NCBI RefSeq assembly: GCF_002028545.1 | Contig: NZ_MWPQ01000058.1 | Location: 1-64,000, forward strand | Source of the DNA: Nitrobacter vulgaris | Lineage (GTDB): Bacteria; Pseudomonadota; Alphaproteobacteria; Rhizobiales; Xanthobacteraceae | Length of the DNA: 64,000 bases | Direction: 5' to 3' | Shown: piece after piece, positions 28,545-38,600 of the stretch | How the letters are laid out: each line of letters opens with the position of its first letter | Numbering within the stretch: position 1 is the first letter of the stretch | Position numbers and translations under genes: made by a program | Notes under the pieces: generated by a model | Told to the model about the DNA's origin: nothing | What the model saw: the letters and a program-made list of their open reading frames with translations, nothing else | Databases searched by the model: none

Positions 28545-28691
28545 TCATGCGGCCTGCGCCCGAGCGTATAGGTCCGCGCTCGGCGTGATCTCGCGGCGAT
28601 GGATATCGACGGCCGCGATCAGATAGGGGAAGCCTTTCAGAACCAGCGGCGCCAATTCAGTCGCGTCGACCCGGTCGATCGACCATGCCAT
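28545..28691 (-). CDS. Possible small protein or coding remnant
   Basis: A 48-residue frame starts MAWSIDRVDATELAPLVL and ends YARAQAA before TGA. Its composition looks protein-like (GFPYLIAAVDIHRREITPSA), but no clear ribosome-binding site precedes it and I recognise no family. It could be the tail of a decayed gene. Confidence is low. Confidence 0.3.
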   Translation of the reverse strand: MAWSIDRVDATELAPLVLKGFPYLIAAVDIHRREITPSADLYARAQAA

Positions 28692-28752
28692 GGCCGCGCT
28701 GCAATAAGCTCACGCTCCTCAACCAACCTCAATCTTTGCAGACAGCACGAGA

Positions 28753-28772
28753 AACCCCGCCGGAGCGGGGTT
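28753..28772 (-). terminator. Terminator-like hairpin after the HTH gene
   Basis: A perfect stem AACCCCGC / GCGGGGTT with a four-base loop lies 17 bases past the stop of the small HTH gene. The following T-run on that strand is short (TTTCT). Confidence 0.55.
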
Positions 28773-28789
28773 GTGCTTCGACTCGTGCC

Positions 28790-29041
28790 TTACGTCGACG
28801 CGAACTTTTGTCTCAGCGCTTTTTCTTCAACTCCGAGTGTATCGCAAATCGCCTTCAGACGCGAAGGATCCGGAAACTGAATGCCGCGCATGTAGAGTGA
28901 GATATCGCAACGGCGAAAATCCTGGGTGCCGCGAAACAGCTTCGATGCTTTGCGAGCAAATTCCGCCTCTGTCCAATGCTTGTCAGCGACAAGTTTTGCA
29001 AGGCGATTTCCAAACCCTACTTTATCTGCATCTGTCATCAT
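28790..29041 (-). CDS. Small HTH (XRE-like) DNA-binding protein
   Basis: This 83-residue protein looks like a single-domain lambda-repressor-type regulator. A first helix (FGNRLAKLVADKHWTEAEFARKASKL) is followed by a recognition region (DISLYMRGIQFPDPSRLKAICDTLGV), the spacing expected for an XRE fold. Two ATGs occur in tandem after AGGAAG. Its target is unknown; it may be a stand-alone regulator of the accessory genes around it. Confidence 0.7.
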   Translation of the reverse strand: MMTDADKVGFGNRLAKLVADKHWTEAEFARKASKLFRGTQDFRRCDISLYMRGIQFPDPSRLKAICDTLGVEEKALRQKFAST

Positions 29042-29772
29042 TTTCTTTTCTTCCTGACTTCCCCTTCACGCGCATCAATCGTCCGGACAACGATCCGCGA
29101 CGCAAGCCGCCGGCCTTCCGGCGAGTTTTCTTCCGTCAAAGGGAATGTATGTCTTACTATACATCGCTTCATTTACTTCCCACGCCAGCGTCGGAGCACC
29201 CCTGCGCATTCCGCATAGGGATTTCACTTTCGAACATCGCGCGCAGCTTCGAACGTAAAGCTCTTGACTCAACTAGTCTCCTCTCCGGTTTGAATGCGCC
29301 GAACTCTCGAAGACAATTCTAGCGAGCCGCATTCGATAGCTCGACTTCAGCCATCGCCACGACGAGGGACGCGATTGATGATTGTTTGGCGAGCGCCAGC
29401 GCAACGTGAGGATGACAATCGCAGCGATGCCAACGTCTTTCCGTTCTGATAACGTCGGGAGCGCAAGTCGCTCTCGCTTCAACCACGATTCGTCGTCGCG
29501 CTTTCCAAATATGGGACGCCGCCATAGAGTCGGTCTCCACCGACCTTAGATCTGGCCAAATCGGCTAAAGCCGAGTAATCCGGGATGGTGAGGTTCAGCC
29601 AGCGCTACCAGATATGACAAACGCAGGCAGTCACCGTGGCAGTGAGTATATCCATTTGAGCTAACCACGCCTTCTGACATGCGATCACTCCGTCATCTAA
29701 AGTGAATTGCCGAAGCCACCTCCGCCGACACAGGTCGTCATCCTCCGTCGAAAGATCGAAAGTCAGTCTCAT
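29042..29772. other. Gene-poor stretch, no confident gene
   Basis: This is 731 bases with only short overlapping frames. On the minus strand a frame ending at 29319 encodes ALALAKQSSIASLVVAMAEV, which has a protein-like tail, but its N-terminal part is arginine-rich and lacks a start signal. It may be decayed sequence. I see no RNA gene or repeat. Confidence 0.45.
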
Positions 29773-30006
29773 ATGGCAACTCCCACGACCTCCGACCACG
29801 ACCAGACACGCATCGAAGCGCCCAAAGCCCAGGCCGACAAATCGCTTGGCCCCGACTTCGATTCCATGACGGACCGCGAACTCCTCATGGCCGCGGCTAG
29901 CAACGCCTTTCATAACGGGAGAGCCTTGCGTCAAATCAAGATCATGGCGACGGTGCTGGCGCTCGTCGTTAGTCTCATTCTGATAAAGCTTTTTGGCCTG
30001 ACGTGA
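29773..30006 (+). CDS. Small tail-anchored membrane protein, unknown
   Basis: This 77-residue protein has a hydrophilic N-terminus (MATPTTSDHDQTR), a helix DRELLMAAASNAFHNGRALRQ and a C-terminal membrane helix (about 55-76, MATVLALVVSLILIKLFGL). No family is recognised. I chose the internal ATG; 22 residues upstream in frame are possible but proline-rich and unsupported. Confidence 0.5.
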   Translation: MATPTTSDHDQTRIEAPKAQADKSLGPDFDSMTDRELLMAAASNAFHNGRALRQIKIMATVLALVVSLILIKLFGLT

Positions 30007-30156
30007 CAGGATGCCGCGCCGGCAGGTTTCCGCAGGGATCCGGTCATAGGCGGTCACCACATGACCGGGTCGTCGCGCAGATCACGATAAGCATGTTGGG
30101 TGTCGCAAGCCGCTATCAGCAGACGCTAATGCGCCCTGATGCGCAGCCAGGACGCC

Positions 30157-31197
30157 TCAGGCCCCGTCAACCGGGGGGCGTCCGTCAATGGCGCGTCGAA
30201 TGACCTGACGGACCTTCGCGTTAGACAGAAACAGGTCGTGGTTGATAAAGCCCCAACCCTGCGCCGAGGCGTCGATGACGCGCAGCCCAAGTTGCTCAAG
30301 TTTGGCCTTTTCGGCAGCGCCGACGCGGGTGATGCCACCGGCCAGGAAGCCCGAGAGAGCCAACGCGCGGTCGTTGGTAGCGGTGACGACCGTGATCTTC
30401 CCGGCGAGCGGGCCGACGCGCGCGACCGAGGAGGTGAAGACATCGAGGTCGATGTCGGGCGAAGCGAAGACAACGGCTCCGATGCGATCGCCTGCCGCCG
30501 GCTGCCGCGCGCAAATCTGGCGCAGCGCCTCCATCGTCAGCATGGTGCCGACCGAATGCGCGACGATGTGGATACGGCCAGTGATCGGACTCGCCATCAG
30601 CCCGGTCAACACTTGATCAAGCGCGTCGCGCGACCACATCGCACTCTCTCGGTCGTAGCCGTAGTCGAGCAGGCTCGCTTTCGAAGGCCAAGAAAACACC
30701 ATGGTCTCGCCGCGAAAGCGGATGCCTTCGGAGATTCGGGCGGCGTCGAGCGCCGCGTTTTCAAAGGTCTGGTTGAAGCCGTGCACGTAGATAAGCACGT
30801 CACGGGTGCCGCCTGGTTCAGCGTAGAGGTCGCCGATTTGGCTGGTCGGCTCGATTGCGTCCAGGCGCCAATCGTCCAGCCCGACGGCGTTGAGTGAGAA
30901 GCGCCCCCCGCTTGGCGGTGTGAGCTTGGCGCGAGCGACGTTCAGTCGCGCGGCTCGTTCAGACCCATACCAGGGCTTGGCGCGCGCACCGTTCACAGGC
31001 TTGCGTGTGGTGGCGACGAGAAGCGTCGGATTGGTGGAGAGTTCGGCGGCATCGAAGGTCGCGCCGCCGGAGGAGAGAGCGGCACTGGTGCAGCCGCCGA
31101 CGGACGCGCCGAGAGTCAACGTGCAGGCGGCGCCTGCAAACGCGCGTAACACAGCGCGGCGGGACGCGAGCGACGGTTGGTGAACATGATGTGACAA
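30157..31197 (-). CDS. DUF900-type alpha/beta hydrolase, probable lipoprotein
   Basis: This protein of about 346 residues has an N-terminal export signal with twin arginines (SRRAVLRAF) and a lipobox-like LGASVGGC, so it is probably a periplasm-facing lipoprotein. The hydrolase part has VLIYVHGFNQTFENAA (oxyanion region), MVFSWPS, the nucleophile elbow HIVAHSVGT, VFASPDIDLDVF and a late GWGFINHDLFL that supplies the catalytic His. This is the DUF900 group; substrates are unknown. The start is uncertain: no ATG lies in frame nearby, and I use a TTG before SHHVHQ. Confidence 0.75.
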   Translation of the reverse strand: MSHHVHQPSLASRRAVLRAFAGAACTLTLGASVGGCTSAALSSGGATFDAAELSTNPTLLVATTRKPVNGARAKPWYGSERAARLNVARAKLTPPSGGRFSLNAVGLDDWRLDAIEPTSQIGDLYAEPGGTRDVLIYVHGFNQTFENAALDAARISEGIRFRGETMVFSWPSKASLLDYGYDRESAMWSRDALDQVLTGLMASPITGRIHIVAHSVGTMLTMEALRQICARQPAAGDRIGAVVFASPDIDLDVFTSSVARVGPLAGKITVVTATNDRALALSGFLAGGITRVGAAEKAKLEQLGLRVIDASAQGWGFINHDLFLSNAKVRQVIRRAIDGRPPVDGA

Positions 31198-31638
31198 TTT
31201 GCAGGTGTCCCCACGATCGGAGCGTGGTGCACGGCAATCGCGGCGAGAATGCGGACATATTGAATTGATGCGAGCAGGCCTCGGTTCCCGAGGCCGCCCG
31301 CAGATTGTCTCTGACCCAGGGTATTTGTATAGCCGGTATTGGTATGGCGTGGTTAGCAAGATGGCTAGCGCAAGCTTCGGACCGACGACGCATGCCGTGG
31401 TGTTGGCCATGCCTCAGCACTCTTACCGGGCCATTGGGCAGACGAGAAATCGCTGCGCACCTCCCTTGGCTAGGTTGTCTTGGCAAGTTTGCCGCCAATT
31501 TGGCGCGCTTTTCACTGGTTCTGATCTCAATAATTTAGCGCTTTTCGCGGAGGCTGATGTCGGATCACCAGAAAATCTGGAGCTCCGAGTTAACCGCACA
31601 AGGGTCTGGAACCATCGTTTAACCGACGGAGAGCTAAA
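31198..31638. other. Intergenic, no gene recognised
   Basis: This 441-base divergent spacer lies between the hydrolase and the cysteine-rich gene. It is AT-richer than its neighbours, with no RNA, repeat or convincing reading frame. It presumably carries both promoters. Confidence 0.45.
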
Positions 31639-31914
31639 ATGCGGAAATTCATCTTCGCTATGACTACTCTTGCCGTCTTCGGTTTTTTTGCAAGCGAGGC
31701 ATCGGCGGTCACGGTGCTCAACACGACACAGGCCGACGTGAAAAAGCAGTGTGAGGGTAAAACCAAGTGTAGTGGAGCCTGTGGCAGCACAATATGCAAT
31801 TACGTTTGCGACAACCCAAAAAAGCAATGCACCGTGTCGATATACTTGAAGCGCCCACCCGGTCGGGTCCCAGGATCGACCGACGGGTCCGGGATGACAC
31901 GCAGCAATCAATGA
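31639..31914 (+). CDS. Small cysteine-rich exported protein
   Basis: This 91-residue protein has a clear signal peptide (MRKFIFAMTTLAVFGFFASEASA, cleavage near residue 23). The mature part has seven cysteines in the pattern C-x4-C-x3-C-x3-C-x3-C-x6-C plus one close variant, within KKQCEGKTKCSGACGSTICNYVC-like sequence, and then a Pro/Gly-rich tail. The start follows GGAG. Family unknown; a disulfide-stabilised periplasmic protein is likely. Confidence 0.7.
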   Translation: MRKFIFAMTTLAVFGFFASEASAVTVLNTTQADVKKQCEGKTKCSGACGSTICNYVCDNPKKQCTVSIYLKRPPGRVPGSTDGSGMTRSNQ

Positions 31915-32240
31915 CGACCCGATGATCGTCACTGCCCGTGACGGCGGCATACGGCCCGCCGTCACAAAGCCGACGCCCACAAAGCGTGGCTTTCGAGCTG
32001 CACCGTTGGCTGAGAGAACCGCCAAGAAGGAGCTAAAATCAGGGATCCTTGCGGTGGAAGCTGTCGTCTTCTTCCGGAAGGCGACGATCATCTCTTCCAA
32101 AGAGGCGACAGCGAACAGCATCCGGTATGGGGAAGTTTATGGCTCCGGAGTAGATATCCTGCATCACTTCGCTAAAAAGAGGAGACTAATTTAGCGACGG
32201 GGCCGTCGCTTACTTCATTTCGGATTCAGTCGGAGGATCG
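31915..32240. other. Intergenic, no confident gene
   Basis: This 326-base stretch has a rightward frame without ribosome-binding site or family features, and an antisense frame that extends through the neighbouring gene. I see nothing else. Confidence 0.4.
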
Positions 32241-32513
32241 ATGCTCTTTATTATCGTTGTGGCTTTGGTGGCGACCTACCTGATATCGCGGCTGGTCGGG
32301 CTGGTTGCCAGGAAGTGGCCGGACACAATCGGCAAGGCCGTATGCGTCAATGCCGTGAGCGCTATAATTGCCGTGGCAGCGGGGACACTGGCCTCCGCAG
32401 CGGACGGCGGGCAGCCGAAATTTTATTTGGCGTTTTTGATTTACGGCGGCGCGCAGTTGATTGTGCTGATTTTTGATGTGCTCCGGATTATGCAGCTTAA
32501 GTCGACAGCGTAA
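32241..32513 (+). CDS. Small integral membrane protein, unknown
   Basis: This 90-residue protein has three hydrophobic segments (about 1-20, 32-50 and 60-82, ending LIYGGAQLIVLIFDVLRI). A good ribosome-binding site (GGAGG) precedes the ATG by five bases. No family is recognised and no operon partner is evident. Confidence 0.65.
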   Translation: MLFIIVVALVATYLISRLVGLVARKWPDTIGKAVCVNAVSAIIAVAAGTLASAADGGQPKFYLAFLIYGGAQLIVLIFDVLRIMQLKSTA

Positions 32514-32757
32514 CCACGAGAGTGCCGACGACTCAAAGGTGATCCTGCCAAACCGGACATGGCGCGCCTGCTGGAATGCAGGCGATCTCCTGCCCGAGGA
32601 CTATTGCGCTATCCATGAGGGTGCCGCCTGGACAGTTCACAACATTGCCAGGCTTGGGGCACGCAGTTTTACAGACGCGCGCCGCGCTGTATAGGATGGC
32701 AATCCAACCGGACGATCCAGGGTGGGAAAGGCCGTCTCAGCGCAGGGAGTAGCAATC

Positions 32758-33372
32758 GTGGTGACCGCCATCGAGACGATCGAGCAGCTCGAGGCCATTT
32801 ATGGCCAGCCGGGCGAGGCGGCGACGATCAAGGTGGCGCAGCGGATCACGCCGTCCTATCGCGCGCTGATCGAAAGCTCCCCGTTCGCCATCTTGGCGAC
32901 CTGCGGGGAGGAAGGGCTTGACTGCTCGCCGCGCGGCGATCTGCCCGGCTTCGTTCGGGTTCATGACGATCTCACGTTGATCATTCCGGATCGGCGCGGC
33001 AACAACCGCATCGATTCGCTGCGAAATCTCATCCGCGATCCAAAGGCCGCGCTTCTGTTTCTGATCCCGGGATCCGGCACCACCCTGCGCGTCAACGGCC
33101 GCGCGCTGGTGTCAGCCGACCCCGAGCTGCTCGCGTCGTTTGGAGTCGAAGGCAAAACACCCCGTTCGGTCATCGTCATGACCGTGGAGGAAATTTACTT
33201 TCAATGCGCGCGCGCCATCATCCGTTCGCACCTCTGGGATCCGGACAGGCACGTCGACCCCAAGAGCTTGCCGACGCCCGGAGAAATCCTCGCGGAGATG
33301 AGCAAGAGCCGCGTCGGCGGCGAGGAATATGACAAGGCGTGGCTCGAGCGCGCGCGGCAGACGATGTGGTAA
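32758..33372 (+). CDS. Pyridoxamine 5'-phosphate oxidase-family flavoprotein
   Basis: This 204-residue protein has a split-barrel FMN-binding fold of the PPOX type, close to the subgroup annotated as FMN-dependent proteins of about 200 residues. Features are FAILATCGEEGLDCSPRGD, LIIPDRRGNNR, NLIRDPKAALLFLIPG, LRVNGRA and the C-terminal FQCARAIIRSHLWDP. It probably binds FMN or F420-like cofactors; the substrate is unknown. I start at the first of two GTGs after AGGGAG; an in-frame GTG 12 codons upstream is also possible. Confidence 0.8.
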   Translation: MVTAIETIEQLEAIYGQPGEAATIKVAQRITPSYRALIESSPFAILATCGEEGLDCSPRGDLPGFVRVHDDLTLIIPDRRGNNRIDSLRNLIRDPKAALLFLIPGSGTTLRVNGRALVSADPELLASFGVEGKTPRSVIVMTVEEIYFQCARAIIRSHLWDPDRHVDPKSLPTPGEILAEMSKSRVGGEEYDKAWLERARQTMW

Positions 33373-33412
33373 TGCGCCTCCACGTCCGGCGCGCCATTGC
33401 GATCCTGCAACA

Positions 33413-33510
33413 GAGCGTTTGATTCAACACAGTTGAATCGGACTCAATATTTTTGATTGGACGCATTTTCTTCACGCGAACCGGATCTACTTCGCTCGAA
33501 AACGCTCTAG
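33413..33510 (+). repeat. Dispersed palindromic repeat, copy 7 (variant hairpin)
   Basis: Here the first hairpin is GATTCAAC-aca-GTTGAATC, a variant of the usual one. The core is GACGCATTTTCTTCACGCG ... ACTTCGCTCGAAAACGCTC. Its right end supplies the stop codon of the AsmA-like gene on the opposite strand. Confidence 0.8.
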
Positions 33511-35438
33511 CGGCCGAACAGTTGTTTCATCATCTCATCGAGAGGTGGCGGCTTGTCTCGGGATGGCACGTTTTGGTGCGACGGTCCTTGAGAAGGCTTG
33601 TCCTTAGCGGGAGGTTCGTCAGGAGCGGGATCCGTTCCTGAGCCGAGACCTTGCCGGATCAAGGTATCAAGGGTCTCTCCGATGCTGGGGCCGGACTGGT
33701 CAGAACTGCCGCTCGCGCTGCGGCCGAACAATCCCTGCCCCCATTCCCTCAGCTTCGCATAGACCGCGCCGGGATCGTCCAGAATGCCGGCTACGTCAGG
33801 ATAGATGCGCGGCTCACTCCATGTCCCTTGCACGACGACCGGAATGCCGAGGCCGATCGGATCGGCGGGCGCCCCTTGGCCCTCGGTGGTCATAACGAGT
33901 TTCGGCTCGACCCGGAATGCCAGCATCTTCGAGCCGAGATCGACGGTGCCGGCACCGCTCATCCGCACAAGTGGGCCGGTTAGAAACAGGTCGTTCGTGG
34001 TGGCCTGTCCTTTCGCGATGGTCGCGGTTGCGCTGAGTTGCGACATGTCAGTGGCCTGATCAGGGCGCTCCTGCCACCCCGACAGAGTACCGGACGTCAA
34101 CGCACGGATCATTCTCGCAATGTTGAGGTTGCGGATCGCACCGTCGCGGACGTCGATCGAAGCTGTCCCAGTGAGGCTCGACATGATCGCGCGCGCGCTG
34201 ACGCCAGTGCCGCGGACGTCGGCTGTCGCCCGCATCCTGCCATCGACATTGTCGAAGTCGGCAAGGCTCGACAACAGCGGCAGCGCGCGAACACCGCTCA
34301 CGTCAGCCTTGAGCGCGTAGGACGGATCGTTCGGAGACACGTCGATCGACAGGCTGCCATTGGCTCGCCCGTCATAGGCGCCGAGGTTCGAAAATGACGC
34401 TTTCAACACGCCGCGATCGATGGCGGTCTCGACCTGGGCCGGCGCAAAGCGCGCTCGGCCGATATTTAGTTCCGCCGCTGAAATCGTCGCCTGCGCGTCG
34501 ACATACTTTAGCCCGCTGACATCGATCGGCGCATCGCTCCATGGTTGCGCGCCGGAGCGCGGTGCCGAAGGCTGGCTCGCTGCTGCGCCGAGGTCGAGCC
34601 GCTGAAAATCGAGATCGACTTTCACAAGCGGCTTGCTCGAAAGATCGACCGATGCCCAGCCGTTGAACTTTCCGTCGTCGAACGATCCGGACAAGCCATT
34701 GATGAGAAGCATCTCCCCGTTGATCCGGACCTCGGCCCTGGCTGTCAGTCGGCGGGTCCGCGCACCTAAAATCTCGAGTTTCAATTCGGTCGGGATATTT
34801 CGACGCCCGAGCGAACCTGCAGGCTGCGTTGCTGCCATGGCGAATGTCAGCGGACGGTCGCCAGGACGCGCCTCGCCCGTGATGTTGATTCGCCGGTCAG
34901 CACCAAGCGTTACGCTCGCGTTCACACCATCGACGCGATTCTCCCAGCCCGTTTGCGGATCGAAGAAAACGATCGTGCCGTTGGAAACCGTCACCCGGTC
35001 GACCGGAAATTCCGTATTGCCTCCCGCTGTCTCTTCGGAGCGGTCTGACCTGGATGAAACGCCGCTGCCGGTGCGTTCACGAAGCAGCGGCACCCGCAGC
35101 GTGGGGCGATCGATACCCAGTTCCGAGATCTTTAAAGTTCCCGACAGGAGGCTCGCAAACTCGAGACGGGCGCGGACTTCCCCCACGGCAAGCTGCGCAT
35201 CTGTCGCTTCCTTTCCCGGATGATCGAACGTAACGTGACGCAGCGCGAATCCGAGCGACGGCCATAGGTCGATGCCGATCGTGCCTTTGATCGCAATCCG
35301 GTACCCCGTGTCGCGCTCGATCCGGTCCTGCACCAGCGACGCGACGTAACCGGAAGGAAATCCGGTTACGAGAATCACGATGACGATCACGATCAGGCTG
35401 GCTGCGACGACGCCTGCGATTTTCAGTGCTCTTGTCAT
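33507..35438 (-). CDS. AsmA-family protein
   Basis: This 643-residue inner-membrane-anchored periplasmic protein has an N-terminal helix (about 5-25, VVAASLIVIVIVILV). The AsmA N-terminal pattern follows (DTGYRIAIKGTIGIDLWPSLGFALRHVTF), then a long beta-rich body and the C-terminal AsmA domain (DVRGTGVSARAIMSSLTGTASIDVRDGAIRNLNIARMIR). The family is linked to outer-membrane lipid homeostasis and bridge-like lipid transport. The tail is Pro/Lys/Asp-rich. The TAG stop is contributed by a dispersed repeat, so the last residues may be recent. Confidence 0.88.
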   Translation of the reverse strand: MTRALKIAGVVAASLIVIVIVILVTGFPSGYVASLVQDRIERDTGYRIAIKGTIGIDLWPSLGFALRHVTFDHPGKEATDAQLAVGEVRARLEFASLLSGTLKISELGIDRPTLRVPLLRERTGSGVSSRSDRSEETAGGNTEFPVDRVTVSNGTIVFFDPQTGWENRVDGVNASVTLGADRRINITGEARPGDRPLTFAMAATQPAGSLGRRNIPTELKLEILGARTRRLTARAEVRINGEMLLINGLSGSFDDGKFNGWASVDLSSKPLVKVDLDFQRLDLGAAASQPSAPRSGAQPWSDAPIDVSGLKYVDAQATISAAELNIGRARFAPAQVETAIDRGVLKASFSNLGAYDGRANGSLSIDVSPNDPSYALKADVSGVRALPLLSSLADFDNVDGRMRATADVRGTGVSARAIMSSLTGTASIDVRDGAIRNLNIARMIRALTSGTLSGWQERPDQATDMSQLSATATIAKGQATTNDLFLTGPLVRMSGAGTVDLGSKMLAFRVEPKLVMTTEGQGAPADPIGLGIPVVVQGTWSEPRIYPDVAGILDDPGAVYAKLREWGQGLFGRSASGSSDQSGPSIGETLDTLIRQGLGSGTDPAPDEPPAKDKPSQGPSHQNVPSRDKPPPLDEMMKQLFGR

Positions 35439-35562
35439 CTCGAAACAGCGTGTCCTTGCATGCAAACCGTCAGAAATTGAACAGCAATGTGATTCCGCGT
35501 TGAATATGGAGATGTCGTGTCAAACTGGCCCGAAAGGGCTAGTGGAGTGAATTTGACATTCG

Positions 35563-35630
35563 CCAGAAACGCGTCAGATCAGAATCTGAGAACCCCGCTT
35601 CTGATTCCGTTAGAAGCGGAACGGCTATAG
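35563..35630 (-). repeat. Dispersed palindromic repeat, copy 8
   Basis: AAACGCGTCAGATC is followed by the hairpin CGCTTCT-gattccgtt-AGAAGCG (35596-35618) and GGCTATAG. The middle of the core is missing. It lies four bases from the stop codon of the RND pump gene. Confidence 0.75.
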
Positions 35631-35633
35631 CGC

Positions 35634-38600
35634 TTATTCGGCGCCCGGAAGCGAGACGGCGTTCGGCGGCTTTTGTTCTGCGGCTACCGGCTCGGCGAGA
35701 TCCGCGCCCGAGGTGAATAGCCGTTTGCTGTGGCGCCAGATGAACTTTCCGACATCATCCATCAGCAGGAACATCGCAGGCACGAACACGAGCGAGAGCA
35801 TCGTCGAAAACAGAAGGCCGCCGATCACCGCGAGCGCCATCGGCGAGCGGAATTCACCGCCGGCACCGAACGCCAGCGCGCTCGGCATCATGCCCGCGAC
35901 CATCGCGACGGTCGTCATGACGATCGGGCGAGCGCGCTTCATGCCGGCATCGATGATCGCCTCTTCCCGCGCGTGGCCTCCGCGGATTGATCCGACCGCG
36001 AACTCCACCAGCATGATCGCGTTCTTTGTGACGATGCCCATCAGCATCAGGATGCCGATCCAGACGGGTGTCGTGAGCTGCTTACCGGTGAGCAGCAAGG
36101 CCATGATCGCGCCGCCGATCGATAACGGCAGCGAGAACAGGATGGTGATCGGTTGCAGGAACGTGCCGAACAGCAGCACCAGAACCGCATAAACCATCAT
36201 CAGTCCGGCCGTGATCGCCGTTGCGAATCCTTCAGATAGCTCATTCAGGCTCTCAGCGTCGCCCGAAGGACTGACCTTCACGCCCTTGGGCAAGGTCTTC
36301 ATCACCGGCAGATCGTTGATCTTCTTGGTCGCGTCGCCGAGCGCGGCCGTGCCGACGAGGTCGGCCGCAACGGTGGCCTGCCGCTCGCGGTCGTAGCGGT
36401 TGATGTTGGTGGGGCCTTGATCCAGCCTGATATCGGCAACGACGGAAAGCGGGACATGACCGCGGCCGCCACCGATCGGCACGCGCATCTGCTCCAGCAT
36501 CTTCAAATCGGAGCGCGCGTCCTCATCGAGTTGCACGCGGATTGGAACCTGGCGGTCACCGGCATCAAACTTCGCCAACGCCGGGCCAACGTCGCCGATC
36601 GTCGCCACGCGAATGGTTTGCGAGAGTTGCTCGGTCGATACTCCGAGACGCGCGGCGAGATCGGCTCGCGGCTGGATTCTGAGTTCGGGACGGTCGAGCG
36701 ACGTCTCCGGCGTGACATTGGCAATCAGCGGAATGCGCTTCATCTGCGTCGCCAACTCGTTCGCAACATTGCTGACGATACCGATGTCGGCTCCGGTCAC
36801 CACAAGCGAAACCGCGCGCAAGCCGTTCTCGTCAAGGAACCAGTAACGGATGTCGGGAACACTTTCGAGTTCCTGCCCGATCGAGAGTTCAAGTTCCCGC
36901 TGGGTGATGTTGCGGTCTTGCTTCGGGGTATAGTTGATGATCAGGGATGCACGACGCACCTCCTGCAGTCCTGGCGGCACGCGCCCGCCGTCCACGAATA
37001 CGCTCATCACCTCCGGCCGCTTGCGCAGCCGCGACGCGATCTCTTCCGTCACCTTTTCGGTATGAGCGAGTTGCGACCCCGGCGGCAGCTCCATCGCCAG
37101 CAGCGAGCGCGCGGTGTCCTGCGCCGGCAAGAAACCCTGCGGCAACAGCTTGATGCTCCAGATCGAGGCGGCAAAGACCGCGAAGCCGATCAAGACGGTG
37201 ATGATGTAGTGCCGCACCGACCAAGTAACGAGGCTGATATAGGCGCGCAGCACGCGGCCCGGCGGCGGTGGATCATGCGGATGGTCCTTCATGAAGTAAG
37301 CGGCGAGTACGGGCGTCACCAAACGCGCGGCCAACAACGAGAAGAACACCTGCACCGACACCGTGATGCCGAACTGCTTGAAGAACTGCCCCGCGATGCC
37401 CGACATGAAACTCGCCGGCGCGAAAATCGCGATGATAGTGAGGCTGATCGCGATCACCGCGAGGCCGATTTCATCGGCAGCTTCGAGCGCGGCGCGGTAG
37501 GGCGATTTGCCCATTCGCATGTGGCGCACGATGTTCTCGATTTCAACGATAGCGTCGTCGACGAGAATACCGGTTGAAAGTGTGATGGCGAGGAAGCTGA
37601 CCAGATTCAGCGAGAAGCCGAGAATGTCCATCGCCCAGAAGGCTGGAAAGATCGACAACGGCAGCGAGATCGCGGCGATAATGGTGGCGCGGATGTCGCG
37701 AAGGAACAGAAAAACGATGATGACGGCGAGCGTCGCGCCTTCGAACAGAGTCGAGATTGCCGCCTCATAGTTGCCTTTGGTGAACTCGACGGAGGAGTCG
37801 ATCAGCTTCAGATCGACGTCGGGATATTGCCCTTTCAGCGCGTCGATCCGATTCTGCACGGCCTTAGCCACCACAACGTCACTCGCTCCCTTGGAGCGTT
37901 TGATGCCGAGCGCGACCACCGGCTGGCCGTTGAAGCGGGCAAAGGTCCGACGGTCTGCGATGGTGTCAGTCACCGTGCCGAGGTCGTCGAGACGGATTTC
38001 GCTGCCACCCGGCAGAGAAATCATCGTGCCTGCCAGCTCGTTGAGGGTCTTGGCGCCGGCCAGGGTCCGGATCGCCTGATCGTTCTGTCCAATCTCCGCT
38101 CGCCCCCCGGCGACATCGACGTTGATGCCACGCAGCCTCTGGCTGACATCGACCGCCGTCAGTCCCACCGCGTGCAGGCGATCCGGATCGAGCGACACCA
38201 GAATTTCACGCTCGACACCACCGATGCGCTCGACCTGGGCGACGCCACGGACGCCTTGTAATGCCCGCTTGACCACGTCATCGACAAAGTATGACAGTTG
38301 TTCGGGCGTTTTTCCGGGCGAGATCGCGGCATAGGTGACGATCGGCAACCCGATGACGTCGACACGCTGGATCAGCGGCTCGTTGACGTTCTGCGGGAGA
38401 TTGGCGCGGACCCGCGTCACGGCGTCCTTGACGTCGTTCAGCGCCCGGTCCGTATTGGTCTCGAGCGCAAACTGAATCGTGGTCAGCGACAAGCCATCTG
38501 TGATCGAGGACGAAATATGACGGACGCCCTCGACGCCCGAGACGCCATCCTCGATAGTCTTGGTGACTTGTGACTCGAGTTCGGCGGGCGCAGCGCCAAA

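Noticed and set aside
31423-32121. 232-codon minus-strand frame over the cysteine-rich gene
   Set aside because: No ribosome-binding site or motif; the plus strand has a signal peptide and a good start.
36417-37577. 386-codon plus-strand frame inside the RND pump gene
   Set aside because: Antisense to a clear pump gene; the translation is Arg/His-rich with no domain.
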